Source: CAZKBP01 sp964551015 (GTDB lineage Bacteria; Bacteroidota; Bacteroidia; Cytophagales; Microscillaceae). From it: a stretch of 64,000 nt of DNA. Within the stretch, counting starts at the first letter, position 1, and each line of letters starts with the position of its first letter. The notes beneath the pieces are model-generated. The model worked only from the letters and a program-made list of their open reading frames with translations. It was not told where the DNA came from and did not search any database. This document shows positions 8,882-17,756 of this stretch, piece after piece. The stretch is from the NCBI GenBank assembly GCA_964551015.1, contig CAZKBP010000002.1:272791-336790 (forward strand), in the 5' to 3' direction. A program made the position numbers and the translations under genes.

Positions 8882-9706
8882 TTAATAGGTTGAAGTTTGG
8901 CGGGAGTTTTTTTCTTTTAGTTCTTGATAAACTGTCTCGAAATTCTCACCCGCTTTCACGGCTTGAATCATTTTCATGAGGCCAGGTTTGCCCACTAGCT
9001 CGAGCCAATGAGATACTTCTCTGCCCGAGCTAAGGTAGGCTAAATAAGTCCAGTAGCGATCACCTCTAAAAAAATCACGCACTTGTCTCAGTTCTTCCAA
9101 GGGAATCGCTTTTTTGCCCCCGAGCGTGTAGCTTTCCCATTTTTTTTGGTAAGCTTGGTAATCGTGAGCACCATTGCCTGGGTAGCGGTAGTCTAGCATG
9201 AGTGCCAAACCCTCATCAAACCAAGCGGGGATTTGCTTTTTTTTGCGATACCAGCCCAAGCGATGCGTAAACTCTGCGTGGCAAATTTCGTGACTCAGCA
9301 CGTCTACATTGGCTCCATCTGGTTTGACGATAACATAGCTCCGAAATGGGGTAATATTGACCATAGCGGGTGTGCCCAGATTATTGCCATAGAATTGAAA
9401 CTCTTCTTCTGTGCTACAAAAAATAAAATAAGGCTCACTTTGCATCTCGCCCCAAAAATCTCTTACCCTTTGGCTCGCCTCTTCTTTGAGGCGGAGCAAC
9501 GGATCAATCAAAACCTGGGGCATTTGCTGGCTAATGTAGATGCGCTCCTCGTAACGCTCGTATCCAGCAAACTGGATCATATAACAGCGAATCAAGCGTG
9601 GAAAAGTCAGATAAAACGCCAATAAAATAAGCAAGGGTAAGCCAAATAAAACAAGTCCTGTTCGCCTTAACTTCTTAGAGTTGGGGTTTAATTTGAGCTT
9701 TTTCAT
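8882..9706 (-). CDS. Membrane-anchored gluzincin-type zinc peptidase
   Basis: The 274-residue protein has one N-terminal membrane segment (about residues 17-35) after a Lys/Arg-rich start, placing the rest outside the membrane. The zinc motif HEICH (139-143) is followed after 21 residues by WFDEGLAL, where Glu165 would be the third zinc ligand: the HExxH...E layout of peptidase-MA-like gluzincins. It ends about 30 bp into the same-strand array; the DUF1684 gene lies just upstream (start 10368, stop 9739), so the two are probably co-transcribed. Substrate unknown. Confidence 0.75.
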   Translation of the reverse strand: MKKLKLNPNSKKLRRTGLVLFGLPLLILLAFYLTFPRLIRCYMIQFAGYERYEERIYISQQMPQVLIDPLLRLKEEASQRVRDFWGEMQSEPYFIFCSTEEEFQFYGNNLGTPAMVNITPFRSYVIVKPDGANVDVLSHEICHAEFTHRLGWYRKKKQIPAWFDEGLALMLDYRYPGNGAHDYQAYQKKWESYTLGGKKAIPLEELRQVRDFFRGDRYWTYLAYLSSGREVSHWLELVGKPGLMKMIQAVKAGENFETVYQELKEKNSRQTSTY

Positions 9707-9738
9707 GTTATTTTAACTAAATACGCCAGATCAAGTGT

Positions 9739-10368
9739 TTATTTTTTTAAGTATTTCTTTTCCCCGGCTTCTATACGTGTTTCCAAGTGATTTTGGGCAG
9801 GAGGAATGGGGCATGAGTATTGACGATTGTAAGCACAGTATGGATTGTAAGCTTGGTTAAAATCCAAGATTACGGTTTTTGATTGAGACTTACTCAGCTC
9901 CAGATAGCGTCCGCCGCCATAAGTTACTTCGCCATTCGTTTGATCTTTAAAAGGTACGAAGAGATAGTCTTTATACAAAGGATTTTTCAAGAGATCCAGA
10001 TTTTGGTAAACCTCTAGTTGGAAAGATTCTCCTTTGATTTCAAAGTTGAGCTTGCCATACAAACGATAGCGCGCCTTGCGCCCCGTGGTGGTGGGCATGA
10101 AGAAAGGCTTGGTGTTGGGTGTTTTCTCGAGTCGTGCCTCCACCCGATAATCCATTTGGATGGGGAAGTAAGACAAAGCCTGAAAAGTTTCCCGATGTTC
10201 GGCTGTGAGTGGGGAAGCGTCTTCGTTAGTTTTGAACTTTCGGTCTTTGGCTTCTCTTTGGGTTTGTATCTCTTGCATGTAATCCTCTACTTGTTTTTCT
10301 TGGGCTAAAACCCATGAATCGAAACAAAAGAAGAGATAAATGAAGGGTAAAAATACAGTTATTTTCAT
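9739..10368 (-). CDS. DUF1684 family exported protein
   Basis: I chose the ATG at 10366-10368 because it begins directly with a signal peptide (MKITVFLPFIYLFFCF...LAQ); an ATG 24 bp upstream is possible. The mature part shows the DUF1684 signature: a DxTxGxxTYGGGRYLEL stretch, then LDFNQAYNPYCAYN, CPIPPAQN and a closing AGEK. The family is common in Bacteroidota and Actinobacteria; its biochemical role is not established. Its gene is 32 bp upstream of the zinc-peptidase gene on the same strand. Confidence 0.82.
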   Translation of the reverse strand: MKITVFLPFIYLFFCFDSWVLAQEKQVEDYMQEIQTQREAKDRKFKTNEDASPLTAEHRETFQALSYFPIQMDYRVEARLEKTPNTKPFFMPTTTGRKARYRLYGKLNFEIKGESFQLEVYQNLDLLKNPLYKDYLFVPFKDQTNGEVTYGGGRYLELSKSQSKTVILDFNQAYNPYCAYNRQYSCPIPPAQNHLETRIEAGEKKYLKK

Positions 10369-10423
10369 TAGACAGGCTTGGCTTTTGACCAAAGCTATAA
10401 AAATTGCGGTTCATCCCCAATAG

Positions 10424-10457
10424 AAAAACTCAGCTTGAGGGTTCAAGCTGAGTTTTT
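10424..10457 (-). terminator. Rho-independent terminator (bidirectional shape)
   Basis: AAAAACTCAGCTTGA (10424-10438) pairs with TCAAGCTGAGTTTTT (10443-10457) around GGGT, a perfect 15-bp stem. On the minus strand it lies 27 bp past the stop of the T9SS gene ending at 10484 and ends in a T-run. Confidence 0.85.
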
Positions 10458-10483
10458 TTTTAGAAGCTAGGAAGCTATAGATT

Positions 10484-12703
10484 TTATTCTTTGGTGACGG
10501 ACAAACGTCGGATCGCCTTCAATTCGCCAGCTTGCCAGATTTCTAAAAGATAAATACCAGATTTGACTTGATCCAAAGAAAAGGCACTTACCTCATTTTG
10601 ATCTGATACTTCTTGCACCTGTACCGTTTTGCCAGATAAGTCTTTCAGACGGAGTTGTGAGGCCACTCGCTCGGTTTGGATGTTGACCTGATGGTTAGCC
10701 GGATTGGGGAACATAGATAGTTCCGCGGACTCGGCGTTGGTTTGGGTCTCGCTTTCTGTACTTTCATTGACTACCGAGAAATTAATCTCAGTGATACTTC
10801 CAAACTCTTCTTCGTTCATACCAAAGAAGGTCAGCACCCGAAGTTCGTAGTCTCCCTCTACCAAAGCTTGGCCGAAGAAATCTTCACCCAAATTCGCAAA
10901 GAGTGAATAAGGACCGATATTCTCAGTGTTCGTGAACTCAATCGGGCCTGATAATTCGAATCTCGCACTTCCAATCAAATCAGGATTGGTAATCGCTAAG
11001 ATACTGAGATCATTGTTGGCTAAATCGGCCAAATTAATCACATCGCCATCGGCCAGAGTCTGAAGCACCGTATCCGCCGCCGCATCGATAAGCAAAAGCT
11101 CCTCCACCAGCGGGGTAAAATCTACACTAAAACGAACGCTTGCCGTTAGTCCTACTTCACCTTGAGCGTCGCCCTCTGAGAAAGTAGTCGCTTGTAAAAT
11201 ATAATCACCTCTCGGGAACATTTTACCCCGAAAATTATCCAAAGTTGGATTTCCAAAAATGGCATAAGGGTCATCATTCTCGATCTGTAATTGGCTCAAA
11301 GGCCCATCTAAGGCCATCTCTACGCTCTGAAATTCACCCGAAGCAAACTCTACACGAATGTTTAGAGAAGCAGTAGGCAGCTCATTAATAGAAATCTCAT
11401 CGCCATCATTGATGGGGAATAAATCTTCCTCTGTGTCAGCATTTACTAAAATGAAGGTTGCTTCATCCGTAGTCGGTGTATTTTCTCTACCGGGTGTATC
11501 TTGACTCAAAAACTCAGCAGGACCGATACGGAAAGTTCCAGAAAGGCTCAGCCAAACGTGCTGAGGAACACTGCTGCCATCGGAACCAATTTGATTATCG
11601 CTGTATACCAGCTCTCCACTCAAATCCGTGGGGTCTACCAAGGCGATATCACTCACGACTTCTGTCCAAGGCATCATATCAAGGGTTCCGTCATTGTCTG
11701 TATCTAAGTCTTGACCGTTTTCACCAGAGAAACCTCTCACGAGTAGGTGGGTTACATTGTCGTTATTTTCAAAATTCAAATCGGTGATAAAAGAAGGAAA
11801 GTCAAGGGTAAAAGTACTTTCTGTGGCTAAGAAAATGCCATTTCCGGGTACAATCTGACCTTCCAAATCAACCACGGCCTCGATCACCCCACTACTCAGG
11901 GCTCCGCCTCCGTCTCCAATGACCACGTAGGTTAAATCATCTAGAGCCGCGCGCCCGGTACCTTTTAATTCAAAATATTCATCATTATCTACACTGGGCT
12001 GGTCTACTCGGATTTCATTAATCACGATGCTTTCCAAGGCCAAGGGTAGTACTTCATTGGGAGCTCCGGGCGTATTGAGTGCCTCACCCGCAACGGCTTC
12101 GGCCTCGGCATTAATGCCAGCCAGATTGAAACTATTTCTGAACCAGTCGCCTACGTCGTCGCTGTCTCTTCCGTCTATGAAGCGACTGGCTCCACCCGGT
12201 ACAAAAGGAGAAAGGCCGTCAAAATTTTCTTCAAACACAGGACTAGCATAGACAATATCTCCTGCGTCGTCATCCAAAATAGCAAATGCGTCGGCAATTT
12301 CTTCCCAAGGCATGGTCTCTGGGTTACCGCTGTTGGTGGTATCAAGGTCGTCTCCTTGGGTACCGCTAAAACCTCTTACTAATAAAACGGATTGGGTACC
12401 ATTCTCAAAAAGATTGGCGTTGAAGGCACTCACCCAGAATCCTTGGGCATCAGTTGTACCTACAGGCAATACTACATCTACGATTCCAGCACCGCCTCCG
12501 TCTCCTTCAATGACGATAATCGTGTAGTCGGAGAGATCAGTGTCCGGGCTGGCAAAAACTTCTACATACTCTGAGTTATCAGCCCCCGTGTGGTTAAAAA
12601 CGAACTCGTTGATAACTGGATTGGGCTGAGCTTGGGCAATTGATGTGTAGCTGATCTGAGCAAAAACCATCAGAATCAGGGCAATTTTAGTAATAAACTT
12701 CAT
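10484..12703 (-). CDS. T9SS type A protein with two lamin-tail-like domains
   Basis: The 739-residue protein has a signal peptide ending near IAQAQP. Two related N-terminal domains begin NPVINEFVFNHTGADNSEYV and IVINEIRVDQPSVDNDEYFE; the pattern of an INE strand, an EYxEL/EYVEV strand and LxDYTIxVIxGDGGG matches bacterial lamin-tail (LTD) domains. Two Ig-like modules follow, related to those in the double-propeller protein of this window (LVNADTEEDL..., LLIDAAADTVL...). The C-terminus (LSMFPNPANHQVNIQ ... GIYLLEIWQ ... RRLSV) is a classical type A T9SS sorting domain. It is probably a cell-surface protein; the partner is unknown. Confidence 0.85.
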   Translation of the reverse strand: MKFITKIALILMVFAQISYTSIAQAQPNPVINEFVFNHTGADNSEYVEVFASPDTDLSDYTIIVIEGDGGGAGIVDVVLPVGTTDAQGFWVSAFNANLFENGTQSVLLVRGFSGTQGDDLDTTNSGNPETMPWEEIADAFAILDDDAGDIVYASPVFEENFDGLSPFVPGGASRFIDGRDSDDVGDWFRNSFNLAGINAEAEAVAGEALNTPGAPNEVLPLALESIVINEIRVDQPSVDNDEYFELKGTGRAALDDLTYVVIGDGGGALSSGVIEAVVDLEGQIVPGNGIFLATESTFTLDFPSFITDLNFENNDNVTHLLVRGFSGENGQDLDTDNDGTLDMMPWTEVVSDIALVDPTDLSGELVYSDNQIGSDGSSVPQHVWLSLSGTFRIGPAEFLSQDTPGRENTPTTDEATFILVNADTEEDLFPINDGDEISINELPTASLNIRVEFASGEFQSVEMALDGPLSQLQIENDDPYAIFGNPTLDNFRGKMFPRGDYILQATTFSEGDAQGEVGLTASVRFSVDFTPLVEELLLIDAAADTVLQTLADGDVINLADLANNDLSILAITNPDLIGSARFELSGPIEFTNTENIGPYSLFANLGEDFFGQALVEGDYELRVLTFFGMNEEEFGSITEINFSVVNESTESETQTNAESAELSMFPNPANHQVNIQTERVASQLRLKDLSGKTVQVQEVSDQNEVSAFSLDQVKSGIYLLEIWQAGELKAIRRLSVTKE

Positions 12704-12900
12704 GCGAAATAGGTTAAGAAGATTAGGTTAAGAAAACTACCCCATGTTAATAAATTAATGTGACTTCAAGCTGACCTTTATGTTAGGTTTTTGTTAATTT
12801 GAAAGGGTAGATTTTGATATTTCTAAGAAAAAATCGGCTCAAAGCCTAATCTAACGACTTGAAAAACGGGGAGAAACTTCAATCCTTCTGTTGCCTCTAC

Positions 12901-12908
12901 TATATTTG
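12901..12908 (+). promoter_or_regulatory. Probable Bacteroidota -7 promoter element
   Basis: TATATTTG matches TAnnTTTG and lies 65 bp upstream of the OmpA lipoprotein start. I see no convincing TTTG at the -33 distance, so this rests on the -7 box alone. Confidence 0.45.
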
Positions 12909-12973
12909 TATCGCAGTTGCCTAGAGTTTATCTTTAGGCAACTTCCTATTGAAATCTTAAAAAGCACAATTCC

Positions 12974-13825
12974 ATGAAAAACTTTTCCTTATTGATTCTA
13001 ATGCTAGGTGCCTTGGCCTCCTGTGTGAGCAAAAAAGCCTACCTAGATTTACAAAGTAAATGTAATACCACTGATTCGGTATTGGCCAAAACCCGAGATG
13101 AGTTACGTACTACCGAACAAAATCTTAACAATACCCAAGGCGACCTAAAAATTTCTCAGAATCGAGCAGACCTACTCGAGAGCCAAGTAACTGATCTCAA
13201 AAATACCAATAATAGCCTCATGGAACGCGTTTCCGAGCTAGCCAAGACTAGCCAAACGGGCATTGAAACCCTGCGAGATCAAAACCAATTTATCAAAGAC
13301 CTCACGAACAAAATTCAACAAAAAGATTCTATCAATCTAATTCTCGTTACAAACCTGAAACGCTCTCTGGATAATGTGAACGACGATGATATCAATATTC
13401 AGGTCAAAAAGGGGGTAGTTTATATCTCTATTGCTGATAAAGTGCTTTTCCGTTCGGGGAGTTCCTCTCTGAGTGGCCGAGCAGACGAAGTACTGGGTAA
13501 AGTTGCCAAAGTAATTAATGACCACCGCACGCTCGAGGTATTGGTAGAAGGACATACTGATGATAATCCTATCAGTACCAGCTGTATCAAAGACAATTGG
13601 GATTTGAGTGTTCAGCGTTCTACTTCCGTAGTACGTACCTTGCAAAAGCAGTTCCGCATCGATCCCGCCCGGATGACCGCCGCCGGACGCTCCGAATACG
13701 TGCCCAAGGCTTCTAATAGCACCGCTGAGGGTCGAGCGATGAACCGTCGTACTGAGATTATCCTCACGCCAGATTTGGAGCAATTCTATGAATTATTGCA
13801 AGACCCTAACGCGCAGAAAAATTAA
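12974..13825 (+). CDS. OmpA-family outer-membrane lipoprotein with coiled coil
   Basis: This 283-residue lipoprotein has a lipobox LASC with Cys17. Residues about 25-125 form a coiled coil (heptads with LESQVTDLKNTNNSLMERV). The C-terminal half is an OmpA-type peptidoglycan-binding domain: VLFRSGSSSLS, LVEGHTDDNPIS, WDLSVQRSTSVVRTL and NRRTEIIL. It should tether the outer membrane to peptidoglycan. It is a single gene with its own terminator. Confidence 0.88.
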   Translation: MKNFSLLILMLGALASCVSKKAYLDLQSKCNTTDSVLAKTRDELRTTEQNLNNTQGDLKISQNRADLLESQVTDLKNTNNSLMERVSELAKTSQTGIETLRDQNQFIKDLTNKIQQKDSINLILVTNLKRSLDNVNDDDINIQVKKGVVYISIADKVLFRSGSSSLSGRADEVLGKVAKVINDHRTLEVLVEGHTDDNPISTSCIKDNWDLSVQRSTSVVRTLQKQFRIDPARMTAAGRSEYVPKASNSTAEGRAMNRRTEIILTPDLEQFYELLQDPNAQKN

Positions 13826-13850
13826 AGTTGGTTAATTATAAATAAAAAAA

Positions 13851-13880
13851 GCTCGCTTCTTCTAGGAAACGAGCCTTTTT
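13851..13880 (+). terminator. Rho-independent terminator of the OmpA lipoprotein gene
   Basis: GCTCG (13851-13855) pairs with CGAGC (13870-13874), extended inside by TTC/GAA, and is followed by CTTTTT. It lies 26 bp after the stop codon. Confidence 0.75.
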
Positions 13881-14078
13881 GGGAACATTCTTCAACCAGC
13901 TATGCATTGAGTCTTAATCTCATCTGTTAACTCTATTAACTAATTCGGTGCCAAGAGGAGAATACCTTGATTTACAGACACTTGTGTTCTGGCATATTTT
14001 CATTTTGTTTCTTTTTGGGAAAATCCTTCCAATGGTTGAAATATCGGTTGGCACAACTGCGATTTTGGGAATATACAA
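13881..14078. other. Intergenic region, no feature seen
   Basis: I find no reading frame, repeat or RNA gene between the OmpA terminator and the decayed gene region that follows. Confidence 0.4.
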
Positions 14079-14168
14079 ATGAAAATTTTAGTGACATGGA
14101 CGATTAGGACAATTTTGTGTTGTGTTTCTATGCTCGGGCAAAACTGTCAAGGCTCAAATTGGGAATAA
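14079..14168 (+). pseudogene. Decayed exported-protein gene, only the signal peptide intact
   Basis: The frame encodes a signal-peptide-like start (MKILVTWTIRTILCCVSMLG, then QNCQGSNWE) and stops after 29 residues. The same frame continues past several stops with a protein-like stretch (GLLTFTSHWDTKTY, stop, GAFEIKGIV, stop) up to about 14260. This looks like a gene broken by multiple stops. No family is recognisable. Confidence 0.4.
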
Positions 14169-14288
14169 CCGTAAGGCTTGCTTACTTTTACTAGCCATTG
14201 GGACACGAAAACGTACTAAGGTGCCTTTGAAATCAAAGGAATTGTTTGACGATCTGCTCCATCATTTATCCTTATGCCAACCATCAAA

Positions 14289-14837
14289 ATGATTAACCAA
14301 ACGCTTTTCCATTGCTATGTGTGCCCAAGGGGTAGCATTTTCTCTCTTTGGATATTAATTTGTATTTCAGGATCAACTTGCTTGGAAGGACTAGCCCAAG
14401 AAGTAAATCATACAGAAATTCCCAAACTAACCTCCGCCGACATTCAGAAAAAATACCCAAAGGCCGATGCCGAGTGGGCACTCAACCTTCAAAGTGGGAA
14501 ATGAGCCAAGCTCCAATTAGAGCCACTGACAATCTACCGATTTGTGGTGAATCAGCCCGTGGAACCCAAGGAAGTCAATTTATCTGCTAAAGGAATCCCC
14601 TTCCATATAGATCAGAATGCTCACCCAATCCTGAGACTAACCAACGGAGAGAGCCGAAAGAACTGTGAGTTACACTTACAATCCAAGGAATCAGGTAAAG
14701 TCTATGAGATTCTAGTCTTTTCAGAACCGATCAAGCTTGGCCTAAGCTCCACCGCCACGATCTTGCCCTCGACCTTGAGTATATACACATTTAGAGAAGC
14801 AAAAACGCCTGATAAAACACTTATAATCAGTAGCTAA
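14289..14837 (+). pseudogene. Exported protein interrupted by one in-frame TGA
   Basis: A frame starting MINQTLFHC with a hydrophobic signal segment (FSLWILICISGSTCLEGLAQ) runs to a TGA at 14502-14504. The identical frame resumes at once (AKLQLEPLTIYRFVVNQ...) and stays open to 14837, giving about 182 codons in all. The reading on both sides is protein-like, so a single point mutation to TGA is the simplest explanation. Two shorter frames, 14274-14504 and 14544-14837, are its halves. I do not recognise the family. Sequencing error or readthrough are alternatives. Confidence 0.5.
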
Positions 14838-15153
14838 AACAACTAAACTCCTATCATCCCGAAAGGGACTTGTTGGCCGTCTCGCCCGGAGCGTTTTCCC
14901 CGAGATTCAGCTTTGGGAGTATAGGGGAAACCGGTGGAGGTAGGGTATTTAAGATTTACCCCCAAAGCCTGACCAGATTAGCGACCTTTTTAGGTAAATA
15001 TTGTATATTGGAATTGAAGTTGTCTTGAGTTTACCTTGGATCTGTAAAATTCCTTTTTCGGAAGCTGAGTTTGCGAATTTTCCGCCAAGCAATCAACGCC
15101 TTGAGGCAGCTTCACCGGAAATTTTCAATTTGCAATCCGTAATTTTAGTAAAA
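14838..15153. other. Intergenic region with one dispersed repeat
   Basis: The stretch holds a copy of a TCATCCCG...TTGG(C/T)CGTC repeat at 14853-14890 (second copy near 32041) and the upstream region of the sirtuin pair. A frame extends upstream from the sirtuin start to a TTG at 15001, but it lacks sirtuin homology and is not counted as coding. Confidence 0.4.
14853..14890. repeat. Dispersed intergenic repeat, copy 1
   Basis: Reads ATCATCCCGAAAGGGACTTG followed by TTGGCCGTCTCGCC. The segment at 32041-32075 is a diverged copy (GTCATCCCGCGAGGAACTGG then TTGGTCGTCCCGAA). Both lie in noncoding DNA. Confidence 0.5.
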
Positions 15154-15852
15154 ATGTCTAAGAAAAAATTAGTCGTACTAACCGGTGCCGGAGTTAGTGC
15201 CGAAAGTGGCCTCAAAACTTTTCGCGATTCGGGGGGGCTTTGGGAAAATTATGATGTTATGGATGTAGCTTCTATTGATGGTTGGTATCGTGATATGGAG
15301 CTAGTACTTCGCTTCTATAATGACCGCCGGGTACAGGCTCGCGGAGCACAGCCCAACGAAGGACACAAAGCCTTGGTGCGCCTTGAAGAGCATTTTGACG
15401 TATCTATCATCACTCAAAATGTAGACGATCTCCACGAAAAGGCAGGCTCTACAAACGTAATACACTTACACGGAGAGCTAAATAAAGTCCGAAGCTCTGC
15501 CGACTCTAGTATTATTTATGAATGGGATGATAAGCCGGTTCAAATCGGTGATACTTGTGAAAAAGGCTCCCAACTTCGCCCTCATATTGTCTGGTTTGGC
15601 GAAGCCGTGCCCATGATGGAAAAAGCTGCTCATCTGGCTTCCAGTGCGGAAGTTTTTATGGTAATCGGAACGTCGCTCTTGGTTTATCCAGCGGCGGGCT
15701 TGGTAGATTATGTGGACTATGAGGTGCCCAAGTACATCATTGACCCGAATTTGCCGGAGGTGCGCCACTCAGAAAATCTATTTATGATCGAGGAAAGAGC
15801 CACCACTGGCGTCCCCAAAGCTGTTGACGAAATTATCGCCAATTACGCCTAA
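15154..15852 (+). CDS. Sir2-family NAD-dependent protein deacylase (paralogue 1)
   Basis: I chose the ATG at 15154 (MSKKKLVVLTGAGVSAESG) since sirtuins begin at this strand; the frame upstream is not homologous. The 232-residue enzyme has GAG at 11-13, TFRDSGGLW, TQNVDDLH and catalytic His106 in HLHGE. There is no pair of CxxC motifs, so it lacks the structural zinc, as in many small bacterial sirtuins. Tyr55 and Arg58 (FYNDRR) match the YxxR pair that in CobB and SIRT5 binds acidic acyl groups, suggesting desuccinylase/demalonylase activity. It consumes NAD+ and releases nicotinamide. The stop codon overlaps the next sirtuin's start (TAATG). Confidence 0.88.
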   Translation: MSKKKLVVLTGAGVSAESGLKTFRDSGGLWENYDVMDVASIDGWYRDMELVLRFYNDRRVQARGAQPNEGHKALVRLEEHFDVSIITQNVDDLHEKAGSTNVIHLHGELNKVRSSADSSIIYEWDDKPVQIGDTCEKGSQLRPHIVWFGEAVPMMEKAAHLASSAEVFMVIGTSLLVYPAAGLVDYVDYEVPKYIIDPNLPEVRHSENLFMIEERATTGVPKAVDEIIANYA

Positions 15853-16583
15853 TGGAGTCCTCGAAAAAGAAAACACTCGTAGTCCTGACAGGCGCAGGGA
15901 TTAGTGCCGAAAGTGGCATTGAAACTTACCGCGATGAGAATGGCCTCTGGAACAAGGTAGACCCCAGAGAAGTCGCCTCCATAGAAGCCTGGGAAAATAA
16001 CCCGAAAACCGTCCTTCAGCTTTTTAACGAAAGAAGAAAAGCAGTGGCCCTAGCCCAACCCAACCCGGCGCACCTGGCTCTGGTGGAGCTGGAGAAATAC
16101 TTTGAAGTAGCCATCGTAACGCAAAATGTGGATAATTTCCACGAACGGGCAGGCTCTAGTTACGTAACGCATCTACATGGCGATAACTCCAAGGTTCGTA
16201 GCAGTGAAAATCCTCTTCTGATCTATGATTGGGGCGATCAAGAATTAAAATTGGGTGATCAATGCGAACAAGGCTCTCAGCTCCGACCGCACGTAGTACT
16301 CTTTGGCGAAGCCGTACCCATGATGGCTACCGCCAAGGCGATCGTGGGTCAGGCGGATATCTTGCTGATCGTAGGGACTTCTTTGGTCGTGTATCCGGCG
16401 GCTAGTCTGGTAGAATTTGTAAAAGAAAAAACTCCTATTTATGTCGTTGATCCTAATATTCCCGCTAGCTTGTACGTGGGTGCGTATAAGAAACAGCCTA
16501 TGCATTTTTTTCAAGAAAAAGCCAGTACAGGTGTTCCTAAGGTAGTAGAAGTGCTTCTGGCTGATGAAAACCTTTCCAAATAA
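15852..16583 (+). CDS. Sir2-family NAD-dependent protein deacylase (paralogue 2)
   Basis: This 243-residue sirtuin overlaps the first by one base (TAATG), so translation is probably coupled. Motifs: GAG near 15-17, TYRDENGLW, TQNVDNFH and catalytic His109 in HLHGD; again no zinc cysteines. The first paralogue's Tyr of the YxxR acyl-specificity motif is Phe58 here (LFNERR, Arg61 kept), and NVDDLH is NVDNFH. The pair thus looks like a tandem duplication with diverging acyl preference. Role inferred from family; targets unknown. Confidence 0.87.
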   Translation: MESSKKKTLVVLTGAGISAESGIETYRDENGLWNKVDPREVASIEAWENNPKTVLQLFNERRKAVALAQPNPAHLALVELEKYFEVAIVTQNVDNFHERAGSSYVTHLHGDNSKVRSSENPLLIYDWGDQELKLGDQCEQGSQLRPHVVLFGEAVPMMATAKAIVGQADILLIVGTSLVVYPAASLVEFVKEKTPIYVVDPNIPASLYVGAYKKQPMHFFQEKASTGVPKVVEVLLADENLSK

Positions 16584-16588
16584 AATCT

Positions 16589-16596
16589 TATCTTTG
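16589..16596 (+). promoter_or_regulatory. Possible -7 promoter element
   Basis: TATCTTTG fits TAnnTTTG and lies 62 bp upstream of the oxidoreductase start, just after the sirtuin stop. No good -33 box is seen. Confidence 0.35.
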
Positions 16597-16658
16597 AAAA
16601 GTTCAATATTTTTCAATTTACTTTCAGTTTTTGCTGAACATCAAAAACATACACGATC

Positions 16659-17660
16659 ATGAGTCAAAACAAGCAATTTAAATTAGCCTCTCGTCCCGTA
16701 GGCCTACCCGAGGCAAGTAATTGGGAATTTACCACTACCGACATTCCCGAACCCCAAGACGGACAAGTATTGGTACAAGTAGAATATATCTCACTCGATC
16801 CTGCCATGCGAGGCTGGATGAACGATCAAAAATCCTATATTCCTCCCGTACAAATCGGGGAAGTGATGCGCGCCGGAACCGTGGGCAAGGTCATTGCCTC
16901 CAACCACGAGAAATTCAAAGAAGGTGATTACGTCGTCGGTGGGCAAGGCGTACAGCAATACGGCCTCTCCGATGGTAAAGATTTGAATAAAATCAATCCA
17001 CAACTAGCTCCTCTGCCTACTTTCTTGGGAACCTTAGGGATGGCCGGGATGACGGCCTACTTTGGCCTTTTGGACGTGGGAAAAGCCAAAGAAGGCGAAA
17101 CCGTAGTTGTGTCAGGAGCCGCTGGAGCCGTGGGCAGTGTGGTCGGCCAAATTGCCAAAATCAAAGGCTGCCGCGTGGTAGGCATTGCCGGAGGCGAAAA
17201 AAAATGCAACTACGTGGTAGAAGAACTGGGCTTTGATGCCTGCATTGACTACAAAAACCAAGATATTAAGGCTGAACTCAAGCAGCACGCGCCCAATCGG
17301 GTAGATGTTTATTTTGATAATGTAGGAGGAGAAATTCTAGATATATTGCTTACGCAAATCAACCGAGGAGCCAGAATCGTGATCTGCGGAGCCATTTCTC
17401 AATACAACAATACGACTCCCGTTAAAGGCCCCAGCAACTATCTTTCCCTCTTGGTCAGCCGTGCTCGTATGGAAGGTTTCGTGGTTTTTGACTATGCCTC
17501 TCAATACGGACAAGCCATGCAAGAAATGGCAGGCTGGATGCAGGCGGGTAAGCTCATCAGCAAGGAACACGTCGTAGAGGGTATCGAGAACTTCCCCGAA
17601 ACACTCCTCATGCTTTTCTCTGGTGGAAACTTTGGGAAATTGGCCTTGAAGGTAAATTAG
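16659..17660 (+). CDS. NADP-dependent medium-chain oxidoreductase (zinc-independent MDR)
   Basis: The 333-residue protein starts with the RPVGLPEASNWEF segment typical of the CurA/leukotriene-B4-dehydrogenase branch of the MDR superfamily. It has YISLDPAMRGWM, then the nucleotide-binding GAAGAVGSVVGQIAK and the DVYFDNVGG motif. No zinc ligands of alcohol dehydrogenases are present. Such enzymes reduce the double bond of alpha,beta-unsaturated ketones or aldehydes with NADPH. It follows the sirtuin pair by 75 bp and probably has its own promoter. The substrate cannot be told from sequence. Confidence 0.88.
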   Translation: MSQNKQFKLASRPVGLPEASNWEFTTTDIPEPQDGQVLVQVEYISLDPAMRGWMNDQKSYIPPVQIGEVMRAGTVGKVIASNHEKFKEGDYVVGGQGVQQYGLSDGKDLNKINPQLAPLPTFLGTLGMAGMTAYFGLLDVGKAKEGETVVVSGAAGAVGSVVGQIAKIKGCRVVGIAGGEKKCNYVVEELGFDACIDYKNQDIKAELKQHAPNRVDVYFDNVGGEILDILLTQINRGARIVICGAISQYNNTTPVKGPSNYLSLLVSRARMEGFVVFDYASQYGQAMQEMAGWMQAGKLISKEHVVEGIENFPETLLMLFSGGNFGKLALKVN

Positions 17661-17756
17661 AGAATAGCAAATTGCTCGTGATGGCGGTTGTTTCAACCGC
17701 CATCTATTTTACCCAGCGTCAAGTGAAATGTCTGACGACACCTAATTCACCATCCC

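Noticed and set aside
15001..15153. Upstream extension of the first sirtuin from a TTG
   Set aside because: The added 51 residues have no sirtuin homology, while ATG 15154 gives the canonical start.
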